Shown piece after piece: positions 1 to 10,128 of a stretch of DNA of 52,153 nucleotides (positions are counted from its first letter, which is position 1; each line of letters begins with the position of its first letter). The position numbers were made by a program, and so were the translations under genes. Under the pieces are notes generated by a model, which had not been told where the DNA came from, searched no databases, and saw only the letters and a program-made list of their open reading frames with translations. Source of the stretch: Opitutaceae bacterium (GTDB lineage Bacteria > Verrucomicrobiota > Verrucomicrobiia > Opitutales > Opitutaceae); contig JACSRI010000105.1 of assembly GCA_014879845.1 (NCBI GenBank), positions 1 through 52,153 of the forward strand, given 5' to 3'.

Positions 1-22
1 GCGGCCGGTCGATCGGCGCCGG

Positions 23-1213
23 TCACATGACCGACTTGATGGCTTCGCAGAGTCGATCCATCGTGGCCGGGCGCATGCCTGCGACGTTGATGCGGCCGTT
101 GCCGACCATGTAGATCGCGTACTGGTCGCGCAGCTTCTGCACCTGGTCCTTGGTCAGGCCGGAGAAGCTGAACATGCCGAGCTGGCGCTCGATGAACCCG
201 AAGTCGCGGGCCACGCCCTTGGCCTTGAGCGTGGCGACGAAGAGCTGGCGCATGCCGTTGATGCGGTCGCGCATGGCGGCGAGTTCCTTCTCCCACTGCG
301 CGCGCAGCGCGGCGTCGCCGAGGATGGTGGCGACGATGGAGCCGCCGTGCGAGGGCGGGTTCGAGTAGTTGGCGCGGATCACGGCCTTGACCTGGCTCTG
401 CACCTTGGCGGCGGTCTCGGCGTCCTTCGACACGGCGGTGAGTGCGCCGACGCGTTCGCGATAGAGCCCGAAGTTCTTCGAGAACGAGCTGCAGACGAGC
501 ATCTCGACGCCCGGCTGGAGGATGGCGAGCAGGCCGGCGGCGTCCTCGGCGAGGCCGCGTCCAAATCCCTGATACGCGAAGTCGACCAGCGCGGTGGCCC
601 CGCGCGCGGCGAGCACGCCGGCGATCTGCTTCCACTGCGCGACGGTCGGGTCGATGCCGGTCGGGTTGTGGCAGCAGCCGTGCAGGAGCACGAAGTCGCC
701 CGCGGCGACCTGGCCGAGCGCGGCGAGGGTCTTGTCGAAGGCGAGGCCATTGGCCGTCGCGTCAAAATACGGGTAGACCTTCGTCGGCACGCCGGCGGCG
801 TCGAAGATCTGCGGGTGATTGGGCCAGGTCGGGTCGGAGAGCCAGACCGTGGCTTTCGGGAAGTTCTTCTTGATGAGATCCGCGGCGACGCGCAGCGCGG
901 CCGTGCCGCCGGGCGTATGGGCGGTGGTGGCGCGCCTGCTCGTGATCACCTCGTGGCCAGCGCCGAACATCATGGCCTGCACGGCCTGGGCGTAGGCCGG
1001 ACTGCCGTCGATCGGCAGATAGCCCTTCGACGCCTCGGTCTCGAGGAGGCGGCGCTCCGCCTCCTTGACCGTGGCCAGGATGGGCGTCTTGCCCGTCTCG
1101 TCGCAGAACACGCCGATGCTGAGGTTTATCTTCGCGGGATTGGGATCCTTGGCGAAGGCTTCGGAAAGGCCGAGGATGGCGTCGGGAGGGGCGAGCGGGA
1201 CGGATTGGAACAT
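23..1213 (-). CDS. Aromatic/aspartate aminotransferase, class I (PLP)
   Basis: A 396-residue fold-type I aminotransferase that transfers the amino group of aspartate or an aromatic amino acid to 2-oxoglutarate using pyridoxal phosphate. Length and motifs match the AspC/TyrB subgroup (I-alpha). The HNPTG motif is at about 182-186, the PLP lysine lies in SSFSKNFGLY (Lys246), the SNPPSHG segment that follows is typical of AspC/TyrB, and GRINVAG near the C-terminus carries the likely substrate carboxylate-binding Arg. It is cytoplasmic. The leader shows no Shine-Dalgarno sequence; the ATG at 1213 gives the normal family N-terminus. A LysR gene lies 140 bases upstream on the same strand and could control it, but nothing in the sequence proves this. 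The family is certain. Whether aspartate or aromatic acids are preferred cannot be read from sequence. Confidence 0.93.
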   Translation of the reverse strand: MFQSVPLAPPDAILGLSEAFAKDPNPAKINLSIGVFCDETGKTPILATVKEAERRLLETEASKGYLPIDGSPAYAQAVQAMMFGAGHEVITSRRATTAHTPGGTAALRVAADLIKKNFPKATVWLSDPTWPNHPQIFDAAGVPTKVYPYFDATANGLAFDKTLAALGQVAAGDFVLLHGCCHNPTGIDPTVAQWKQIAGVLAARGATALVDFAYQGFGRGLAEDAAGLLAILQPGVEMLVCSSFSKNFGLYRERVGALTAVSKDAETAAKVQSQVKAVIRANYSNPPSHGGSIVATILGDAALRAQWEKELAAMRDRINGMRQLFVATLKAKGVARDFGFIERQLGMFSFSGLTKDQVQKLRDQYAIYMVGNGRINVAGMRPATMDRLCEAIKSVM

Positions 1214-1353
1214 GGCAGCGTTTCAGAAAGAGGGAGTTGTGCGCGCTGTGAAGCCAAATGGGGACGGTCGGCAGGCGGCAAGGTGGGAAACCGCACCCGG
1301 GGAAAACGGCTGCGGCGGCCGCGCCGGCAAGGGGGAAGGCGGGCCGGGCGGAC

Positions 1354-2244
1354 TCACCGCGCCGTCGTGGCCGCCAGCGCCTCGAGAAACGCCCGCACCG
1401 CCGGGCCCGCGCGCCCGCGCTGCCACAGGACGATGAAGTCCCACGTCGCCCACGTGTCGGCGATGCGGCGCAGCACCACGCCGGGCGCGGGAGCGTTTTG
1501 CACGTAGTCGGGCACGATCGTGACCACGTGGTCGCTCACGACCATCGAGAACGCCTGCGCCAGGCTCGTCGTCTCGGGGCCGAAACGCGCGCGGAATCCG
1601 GCGCGGCGGCAGAGCTTGGTCACCCAGCGGTTGCGGCCGGGCATGTCGCGCTCGGGCGAACCCACGAATATCTCGTCGCGCAGGTCCGCGAGCTTGATTA
1701 CCGGGCGCGCGGCGAGCGGGTGCGAGTCGGGCAGGACGGCCAGCAGGGGCAACTGGGCGAGCCGGCGCGAATAGAACTCGCCGGCGAGCGGGCCGCCTTC
1801 CTGGCCGGTGACGGCGAGGTCGATCGACCCGGCGCGCAGCGCGGCGATCTGCTCGCCGGGCGAGAGGTCGACGAGCTTGACCTTCACCTCGGGATGGTCG
1901 CGGCGCAGCGCGGCGAGGGCGGGGTTGAGGTGCGTGCCGGTGGCGTAGAGGAGGTAGCCGATGCGCAGTTGGTCGTGCTGGCCCTGGGCGAGGCGGCGGG
2001 CGTTGGCGAGGGTGGCGTCGACGGAGTCGAGGATCGCACGCATGCCGTCGGCCAGCGCGTGGCCGGCGGCGGTCGGCGCGGCTCCGGTGGACGTGCGCTC
2101 GAGCACCCGGCCGCCGAGCGCGTGCTCGAGCGCCTGGATCTGGCGGGTGAGGGTCGACTGGGCGAGGTGCAGGCGCGTCGCGGCGCGGTTGATCGAGCCC
2201 TCCTCGAGGACGACGAGGAACGAGCGGACGAGGTCGAGGTTCAC
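1354..2244 (-). CDS. LysR-family transcriptional regulator
   Basis: A 296-residue LysR-type regulator. The winged helix-turn-helix is at about residues 4-62 (LDLVRSFLVVLEEGS, then AATRLHLAQSTLTRQI), and the LysR substrate-binding domain runs from about 90 to the end (GYLLYATGTHLNPAL, AVTGQEGG, LLAVLPDSHPLA). The start chosen is GTG at 2244, because it places the HTH at residue 4 as in other LysR proteins. The frame stays open for another 77 codons upstream, but that extension has no domain and would overlap the divergent small gene at 2333. The effector is unknown. It is co-oriented with the downstream aminotransferase, so a local regulatory role is possible. LysR proteins often control a neighbour or themselves. 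Confidence 0.9.
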   Translation of the reverse strand: MNLDLVRSFLVVLEEGSINRAATRLHLAQSTLTRQIQALEHALGGRVLERTSTGAAPTAAGHALADGMRAILDSVDATLANARRLAQGQHDQLRIGYLLYATGTHLNPALAALRRDHPEVKVKLVDLSPGEQIAALRAGSIDLAVTGQEGGPLAGEFYSRRLAQLPLLAVLPDSHPLAARPVIKLADLRDEIFVGSPERDMPGRNRWVTKLCRRAGFRARFGPETTSLAQAFSMVVSDHVVTIVPDYVQNAPAPGVVLRRIADTWATWDFIVLWQRGRAGPAVRAFLEALAATTAR

Positions 2245-2332
2245 GGCCTGGAAGAGTATGCGCCCTCCGCATGACGGCAAGCTGGACCTCGCATTGGCGG
2301 GGTCGCGGTAGCCGTGGTAGTGTCTGCGCATC

Positions 2333-2614
2333 ATGAAATCGCATCCGCTCCGCCGCATCCTCCGCCTCGCCGCCGCGCTCGCCTTCGTCGGCGCGGCGGG
2401 TCTCTGGGCCGCCACCGGCGCCCACCGCGGCTGGACCAAGACCCAGATCACCGAGATGCAGCGCGACGAGATCACCGGTATCGACTACCCGGTGACGCGC
2501 GACGGCCTGGTCGCGGGCGTCGATGTCGTGGCGGCGGGCGCCGGACTGGCGGCCGCGCTGCTCGGCGTCTCGTTGCTGGTCGGGCGGCACCCGCGGAAGA
2601 CCGTGTCGGCCTGA
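2333..2614 (+). CDS. Small two-helix inner-membrane protein, unknown function
   Basis: A 93-residue protein with two hydrophobic segments, about 9-26 (ILRLAAALAFVGAAGLWAA) and 62-84 (GVDVVAAGAGLAAALLGVSL), separated by a polar loop of about 35 residues (TKTQITEMQRDEITGIDYPV). A basic tail (GRHPRK) after the second helix suggests both ends are cytoplasmic. I recognise no family. It begins 88 bases from the divergent LysR start and lies 55 bases before the YceI gene on the same strand, so it may share that transcript. Codon use is as GC-biased as its neighbours. Supported by two clean membrane segments and position, not by known homologues. Confidence 0.6.
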   Translation: MKSHPLRRILRLAAALAFVGAAGLWAATGAHRGWTKTQITEMQRDEITGIDYPVTRDGLVAGVDVVAAGAGLAAALLGVSLLVGRHPRKTVSA

Positions 2615-2669
2615 TTCCTTCGCGCCGCCGCCGTCCATTCACTCTCCCTCAATCCCGTAACCATCCTCC

Positions 2670-3296
2670 ATGAATAACATCGTTCGTCTCCTGACCACCG
2701 TCACCGCCGCCTCCGCGGCCCTCGCCCTCTCCGCGCTCGCAGCGCCGCTCTCCTTCGACTTCAAGGACCCGAAGGGCGTGAACAACGTCCAGTTCTCCCT
2801 CGACGCCCCGCTCGAGCAGATCACCGGGCACGCCACCGGCGTGTCGGGCACGATCAGCTTCGATCCGGCCAACCCCGGCGCCACGACCGGCAAGATCGTC
2901 GTCGCTTCGTCCTCCCTCACGGTCAGCAACGCCATGATGAAGGACCACCTGCACAGCGCGGGCTGGCTCGACGTGGCCGCCAACCCGGAAATCGTGTTCG
3001 AGGCCAAGAGCCTGAAGAACGTGAAGACCTCCGGCGACACCACCACGGCCGATGTCACCGGCACGCTCACGCTCAAGGGCGTGTCGAAGGAGGTCACCGT
3101 GCCCGTGACCTTCACCTACCTGCCCGGCAAGCTCGGTGCCCGCGTGCAGAAGATGGAGGGTGACCTCCTCGTCGTGCGCGCCGACTTCCTGGTCAACCGC
3201 AGCGATTTCGACATCAAGCCCGGCCAGATGACCGACAAGGTGGCCGAGCAGATCCATCTCAAGCTCTCGATCGCCGGCGCCGCGCCCAAGGCCTGA
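2670..3296 (+). CDS. Secreted YceI-family lipid-binding protein
   Basis: A 208-residue periplasmic protein. Residues 1-25 (NNIVRLLTTVTAASAALALSALAA) form a signal peptide. The rest matches a YceI-like lipocalin fold: SFDFKDPKGVNNVQFSLDAPLE, GTISFDPANPGA with KIVVASSSLTVSNAMMKDHLHSAGWLD in the middle, then EIVFEAKSL, TADVTGTLTLKGVSKEVTVPVTF and the late NRSDFDI motif. Members bind isoprenoid-type lipids in a beta-barrel. No cytochrome fusion is present. The ATG at 2670 follows a pyrimidine-rich leader without a Shine-Dalgarno sequence. Family assignment is firm; the ligand is unknown. Confidence 0.9.
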   Translation: MNNIVRLLTTVTAASAALALSALAAPLSFDFKDPKGVNNVQFSLDAPLEQITGHATGVSGTISFDPANPGATTGKIVVASSSLTVSNAMMKDHLHSAGWLDVAANPEIVFEAKSLKNVKTSGDTTTADVTGTLTLKGVSKEVTVPVTFTYLPGKLGARVQKMEGDLLVVRADFLVNRSDFDIKPGQMTDKVAEQIHLKLSIAGAAPKA

Positions 3297-3512
3297 TCGC
3301 GGCCGCGGCGGACTCCGCCCGATCCACCGCTCGATTTCTCGTCGGCGGCCCGCACGCAGGTGCGCGGCCGCCGATACTTTTTTCGGGGCTGTTCCGGCGC
3401 GGCGGAGCCGTTGAGGGATTGCGGACGCCGATCCGTCGGTGCAACGTCGCGACCTCGCACACGCCGTGCGAGGCCCCGAGTGTCTCCCCAATCCCCGGAA
3501 AACCAGGACTCC

Positions 3513-6269
3513 ATGCCGTGGCTGCGCGGTCTCGTCGACGCCCTGCCCGGCGCGATCTACCGCTGCCGTGCCGATGCGGTTCGCACCGTGGAGTTCGTCA
3601 GCGCGGGTTGTCGCGAGGTCTTCGGAGTCGGGCCGGACGCACTCGTGGGTCTGGAGCAGGGCGGCCTCGCGCGCCGCATGTATCCGGAAGATGCGATCCT
3701 GGCCGGGCGGATTGTCCAGGAGGCCCTCGCCGCCCGCGAGCCCTTCGAGATCAGCTATCGCGTGCGTCGAGCCGACGGCTCGGTCGCCTGGCTGATGGAC
3801 CGGGGTCGCGGCGTCTTCGCCGCGGACGGGACGGTCGCGGCCGTCGAGGGAATGATCAGCGACGTGACGCGCCTGCGCCATGCCGAGGCGCAGCTGGCCG
3901 AGCGTGAGCGCGTGTCCGGTGCGATCTTCGAGCGGACCTCCCTGCTGGTCGGGCTGCTCGACCGCGAGGGACGTGTGCTGCGCGCCAATCGTGCGGCGCT
4001 GGTCGCGGCGAGGGCGCGCCTCGAGGACGTGCTGGGGCGGTTGTTCTGGGAGACGCCATGGTGGTCGCACGATCCCGCGCAGCAGGCGCGCGTGCGCGAT
4101 GCCGTACGGCGCGCGGCGGCCGGCGAGTCCGTGCATTTTGAGGGCGAACATCGCCGGTCCACGGGCGACAGCGTGTATGTGGATTTCACACTCAGTCCGG
4201 TGCGCGACGAACGCGGGCAGGTTGTGGCGCTGATCCCGGAGGGCCATGACATCACCGAACGGCGGCTGGCGGAGAAGGCGCTGCGCGAGTCCGAGGAGAA
4301 ACTCGCCCGGGCTTTCGCGGCCTGCCCGGATGCGATCACCATCACCGATCTCGCGACCGGCCTGCTCATCGACGTCAACACCGGGTTCGAGCGGCTCTTC
4401 GAGTGGCCGCGGGCCGAGGCGGTGGGGCGTTCTACACTCGAGTTGCGCCTGTGGGCCAACGAGGCCGACCGCGGCCGCCTCATCGGCGAACTCCAGCGCG
4501 CCGGTCATGTCCGCGAACTGGTCGCGGTCGGGCGGACGCGCGCCGGGCGCCTCGTGCGCTGCGTGATCGCGGGCGAGGTGGTGGAGATCGCGGGGGCCAG
4601 TGCGATCATCCTCGTCATCCGCGACGTCACCGAACAGGTGCGCGCCGAACAAGCCCTGCGCGAAAGCGAGGAGCGCCTGCGCCTGCTCATCGAGCACGCA
4701 CCGGACGCCATCGTCGTGCTCGACGTCACGGCGGGGACCTTTGTCGAGGCCAACCGCGAGGCGCAGAAATTCTTCGGCGTCGAGCGCGCCCGGCTCATCG
4801 GACGGCCGCTGGCCGATTTCAACCCCGAGCGCCAGCCCGACGGACGTCTCTCCTGCGAGGTGGCGCGTGCCCAGCTCATGGCGGCGATCGCGGGCGGGCG
4901 GCCCGCCTTCGAGTGGACGCATCGCCTGCCGGATGGCCGCGAGCGGGTGTGCGAAGTACGGCTCATGCGCCTGCCCAGCCCCGACGCGGTGCTCGTGCGG
5001 GGCAGCCTCACCGACCTGAGCGAGCGCAAGCGGGCCGATCAGGCCTTCCGCGCGCTGCTCGAGGGCACGGCCGGCGTGGCCGGGCAGGCGTTTTTCGAGA
5101 ACACCGTCGCGCGACTCGCGCGCGAGCTCGGTGTGCGCGTCGCCTTCGTGGCCGAGATCGACACCAGCCGCCACGGCCTCTGGCTGCGTTGCCTGGCGCG
5201 CTGGGCCGACGGCCCGGCCGGCGCCTGTGAGCGCGATGTCACCGGCACGGCGCTCGAGGAGGTGGTGCAGTGCCCGGTGTTTTGCGCCGAGTCGGGGTTG
5301 GCGGCGCGGTACCCCGGCGATCCGTTCCTGGGTGAATTGCGCGCCGACAGCCTGCTCGCCATGCCTGTGCTCGATCGCGGCGGCTCGCTGCTCGGTGTCG
5401 TGGCGGTGGCCGATGACAAGCCGATGCCCGATTCCGACGCGGCGCGCCTCCTCGTCGCCGTCTCGGCCGCACGTGCGGCGGTGGAGATCCAGCACCGCCG
5501 CGCCGACGAGGCGATCCACCGGCTCAACGCCGATCTCGAGCGGCGCGTGGCCGAGCGCACCGCCCAGCTCGCGGCGGCCAACGCCGAGCTCGAGTCGTTC
5601 AGCTACTCGGTCTCGCACGACTTGCGCAGCCCGCTGCGGGCGATCGATGGATTCAGCCGCGCGCTCGAGGAGGATTTTGGCGCGATGCTCGGGCCCGAGG
5701 GCGGTGAGTTTCTCGCGCGCATCCGTGCGGCCAGCCAGCGCATGGGGCTGCTCATCGACGACCTCCTGCGGCTCTCGCGGGCGACGCGCGTCGAGATGCG
5801 GCCCGAGGCGGTCGACCTGTCGGCCCTGGCCGGGACCGTCGTGGCCGAGCTGCGCCAGCGCGAGCCGGATCGCGCGGTGGAGTTCACGGTCGAACCCGGG
5901 CTGATGGCCGTGGTCGATCGCGCCCTCGCCGCCATCCTGCTCCAGAACCTCCTCGACAACGCCTGGAAGTACACGCGCCGCGTGAGGCCGGCGCAGATCC
6001 GTTTCGCCCGGGCGCCCCAGGCTCCCGCCGCCGGTGAGGGGCCGGTGTTTCAGGTCTCCGACAATGGTGCCGGCTTCGACATGCGCTACGTCGGCAAACT
6101 CTTCGCGCCGTTTCAGCGCCTGCATGGCCCGAAGGACTTCGAGGGCACGGGCATCGGGCTGGCGACGGTCCGGCGCATCGTCGCGCGGCATGGCGGCCGC
6201 GTGTGGATCGAGGGTGCGGTCGGGCAGGGGACCACGGTCTACTTTACTTTTGGGACCACGCCGGTGTAG
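3513..6269 (+). CDS. Multi-PAS/GAF sensor histidine kinase (phytochrome-like kinase core)
   Basis: A 918-residue predicted cytoplasmic kinase with no transmembrane segment. Domains in order: four PAS modules (about 1-125, 130-255, 260-380, 385-510; three end in DVTxL, DITER and DVTEQ), a GAF-like domain (about 515-660), a coiled linker (RRADEAIHRLNADLERRVAE), then the kinase core. The phospho-acceptor His702 is in SYSVSHDLRSPLRAID, the H-box type of bacteriophytochrome kinases. ATPase boxes are N (LLDNAWKYT), G1 (DNGAGFD) and G2 (GTGIGLATV). No bilin-binding Cys is recognisable in the GAF. The start chosen is ATG 3513, just before the first PAS; GTG 3480 in frame is an alternative. The receiver 43 bases downstream is its likely partner. 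Confidence 0.9.
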   Translation: MPWLRGLVDALPGAIYRCRADAVRTVEFVSAGCREVFGVGPDALVGLEQGGLARRMYPEDAILAGRIVQEALAAREPFEISYRVRRADGSVAWLMDRGRGVFAADGTVAAVEGMISDVTRLRHAEAQLAERERVSGAIFERTSLLVGLLDREGRVLRANRAALVAARARLEDVLGRLFWETPWWSHDPAQQARVRDAVRRAAAGESVHFEGEHRRSTGDSVYVDFTLSPVRDERGQVVALIPEGHDITERRLAEKALRESEEKLARAFAACPDAITITDLATGLLIDVNTGFERLFEWPRAEAVGRSTLELRLWANEADRGRLIGELQRAGHVRELVAVGRTRAGRLVRCVIAGEVVEIAGASAIILVIRDVTEQVRAEQALRESEERLRLLIEHAPDAIVVLDVTAGTFVEANREAQKFFGVERARLIGRPLADFNPERQPDGRLSCEVARAQLMAAIAGGRPAFEWTHRLPDGRERVCEVRLMRLPSPDAVLVRGSLTDLSERKRADQAFRALLEGTAGVAGQAFFENTVARLARELGVRVAFVAEIDTSRHGLWLRCLARWADGPAGACERDVTGTALEEVVQCPVFCAESGLAARYPGDPFLGELRADSLLAMPVLDRGGSLLGVVAVADDKPMPDSDAARLLVAVSAARAAVEIQHRRADEAIHRLNADLERRVAERTAQLAAANAELESFSYSVSHDLRSPLRAIDGFSRALEEDFGAMLGPEGGEFLARIRAASQRMGLLIDDLLRLSRATRVEMRPEAVDLSALAGTVVAELRQREPDRAVEFTVEPGLMAVVDRALAAILLQNLLDNAWKYTRRVRPAQIRFARAPQAPAAGEGPVFQVSDNGAGFDMRYVGKLFAPFQRLHGPKDFEGTGIGLATVRRIVARHGGRVWIEGAVGQGTTVYFTFGTTPV

Positions 6270-6312
6270 CGTCCCGGTCCCGTCCCGCTCCCCCGTCGCG
6301 CGGCGCACTCCC

Positions 6313-6756
6313 ATGCCCCATCGGAAGATTCTCCTCGTCGAGGACAACCCCGACGACCTCCTGCTCACCCTCCGCGCGCTCAAGCGCAACAACATCGTCA
6401 ACGAGGTCGTGCACGCGGCCGATGGCGAGGAGGCGCTCGACTGGCTCTTCTGCCGCGGCGCGCATGCGGGCCGCGATCCCGCGGACCTCCCGGCCTTCGT
6501 GCTGCTCGACCTGAAGCTGCCGCGAGTCGACGGGCTCGATGTGCTCAAGGCCGTGCGCGCGGACCCGCGCACGCGGCTGTTGCGTGTGGTCGTGCTCACG
6601 ACCTCGCGCGAGGACCAGGACGTGGCCGAGAGCTACAGCCTCGGGGCCAACAGCTACATCCGCAAGCCGGTCGATTTCGACGAGTTCATCCGCGTGGTCG
6701 GGCAGATCGGGCTCTACTGGCTCGTGCTCAACGAGCCGATGCCCGGCCGCGGCTGA
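6313..6756 (+). CDS. Single-domain response regulator, Rcp1-like
   Basis: A 147-residue stand-alone CheY-like receiver. It carries the acidic pair in LLVEDNPDD (residues 7-15), the phospho-accepting Asp66 in LLDLKLPRVDGL, the conserved Thr/Ser in LTTSREDQD and Lys118 in IRKPVDFDEF. The EDNPDD start, the PRVDGLDVL loop and the LTTS-EDxD segment are typical of the Rcp1 group, which pairs with phytochrome-type kinases. That fits the SHDLRSPL kinase directly upstream. No output domain is attached, so it probably passes phosphate or binds a partner. The next kinase begins 9 bases after its stop, so the three genes are likely co-transcribed. Confidence 0.9.
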   Translation: MPHRKILLVEDNPDDLLLTLRALKRNNIVNEVVHAADGEEALDWLFCRGAHAGRDPADLPAFVLLDLKLPRVDGLDVLKAVRADPRTRLLRVVVLTTSREDQDVAESYSLGANSYIRKPVDFDEFIRVVGQIGLYWLVLNEPMPGRG

Positions 6757-6765
6757 CCCTTCCGC

Positions 6766-9102
<2,337 letters not shown>

Positions 9103-9119
9103 CGCGTCGGGTCGCGGCG

Positions 9120-9148
9120 GTAGGGCGCGCGATCCCCTACGGGATGCG
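9120..9148. repeat. GTAGGG...CCCTAC palindromic element
   Basis: An inverted pair with GTAGGG at 9120-9125 and CCCTAC at 9135-9140, overlapping a second inverted pair (GCGCGATCCC and GGGATgCGC, about 9127-9148). It lies 18 bases after the hybrid kinase stop. Similar GGTAGGG-bounded palindromes occur at 19206-19286 and 27317-27416, and a one-sided case at 38693-38699. I read them as one dispersed family. Confidence 0.5.
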
Positions 9149-9370
9149 CAGGCGGGGCGCGTCGCATTTACGGAGGCTGCGTAACTTTCGCTACGGTTCT
9201 TTTCGGCATCGCCGATAGGCATGCTCGACGAGGTCTGCGGGTCGCCTGCAGGCAGCTTTTTCGGACAGGACTCGGGCCTGTCAGCAAAAGGCACCCGGCT
9301 TCGCCCCCAGACCTGGGCAGGCGCATGTGTGTGTTTTCCGCCAACCGAGACGCTAGGTGTTCACCGTTCC

Positions 9371-9826
9371 ATGACTTCCCATCCAGCCGAAATCCAACCC
9401 GCAGCCTCCGCCGGCGGCGCCAGCGCCGCTCGCGGCACCGTCCCGCTCTTCCGCGTGCTCGTCGTCGACGACGACCCGCTCGTGCGCGGGGCGATCAGCG
9501 CGTGCCTGCGGCACTCCGGTTATGTCGTGCACGAGGCCTCGGATGGGCGCAAGGCCCTGACCTTTCTCAGCCACCGCTCCGTCGAGCTCGTCATCGCCGA
9601 CATCCTCATGCCCGATCTCGACGGCATCGAGTTGGTGATGCGGCTCGCCGATCGTTTTCCCGACATCAAAATCCTCGCCATCTCGGGTGAGGGGCAGTTC
9701 GGACCCGGACCGTTTCTCACCATGGCCGGCCACCTCGGCGCGCACCGCACGCTGGCCAAACCTTTCGAGCCCGCGCAGCTGGTCGGCATGGTCGAGGAGA
9801 TCATCGGACGCGCGGTCGCGAAGTAG
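9371..9826 (+). CDS. Single-domain response regulator
   Basis: A 151-residue receiver with a 25-residue Ala/Gly-rich N-terminal tail. Motifs: VLVVDDDPLVRG, phospho-acceptor Asp77 in VIADILMPDLDGIEL, the switch Ser in LAISGEG and the late Lys in LAKPFEP. No output domain. The ATG at 9371 is chosen because it is the last start before the receiver; the frame is open upstream through low-complexity sequence. It follows the hybrid kinase by 268 bases that contain a palindromic repeat, so it may have its own promoter. It could be the terminal acceptor of the relay, but no partner is shown by sequence alone. Confidence 0.85.
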   Translation: MTSHPAEIQPAASAGGASAARGTVPLFRVLVVDDDPLVRGAISACLRHSGYVVHEASDGRKALTFLSHRSVELVIADILMPDLDGIELVMRLADRFPDIKILAISGEGQFGPGPFLTMAGHLGAHRTLAKPFEPAQLVGMVEEIIGRAVAK

Positions 9827-9827
9827 T

Positions 9828-9849
9828 CGATCGCTCCGGCGAGCGATCG
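9828..9849 (+). terminator. Hairpin directly after response regulator
   Basis: A perfect 8-bp stem, CGATCGCT (9828-9835) and AGCGATCG (9842-9849), with a 6-base loop, starting one base after the TAG stop. No clear U-tract follows, so termination is plausible, not certain. Confidence 0.4.
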
Positions 9850-10128
9850 CGTGCACGGCCCCAGGGCGGGTCGTCGCGCCTTGGCGCTGAGTATTCTTAC
9901 TGGCAGAGGTTGAGGTGTGTTGCGGGCCCGGGCCTGCGCAAATTCCTTCGGCCCGCTTTCACACCGCGGTGCACCCCAGGATCGCGCATCGCGGCGTCGA
10001 GACCTCACCTGTATCGCCGTTTCCCCCACGTCGGTTTGTCGCACGCCCTTGGCCGCCGCTGCCCCGGTGGCCGGTGACGCGCGATGGTCGCAGCGGCGGG
10101 TCCGGCTCATCTCCAAGCCCTTGCCCTC
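9850..10128. other. Intergenic region before the PL11 lyase
   Basis: No gene recognised. It must contain the promoter of the lyase. A GC-rich stretch near 9920-9960 has short complementary runs (GGGCCCGGGCC and CGGCCCG), but I cannot define a riboswitch or a sigma-70 promoter here. Confidence 0.4.

Noticed and set aside
5039-5581. A bilin-binding phytochrome in the first kinase
   Set aside because: The GAF-like region has no clear bilin Cys or PHY domain, only the phytochrome-type H-box.
2649-6599. A 1316-codon open frame on the minus strand
   Set aside because: Antisense to the YceI gene and the first kinase; no domain or signal, biased composition.
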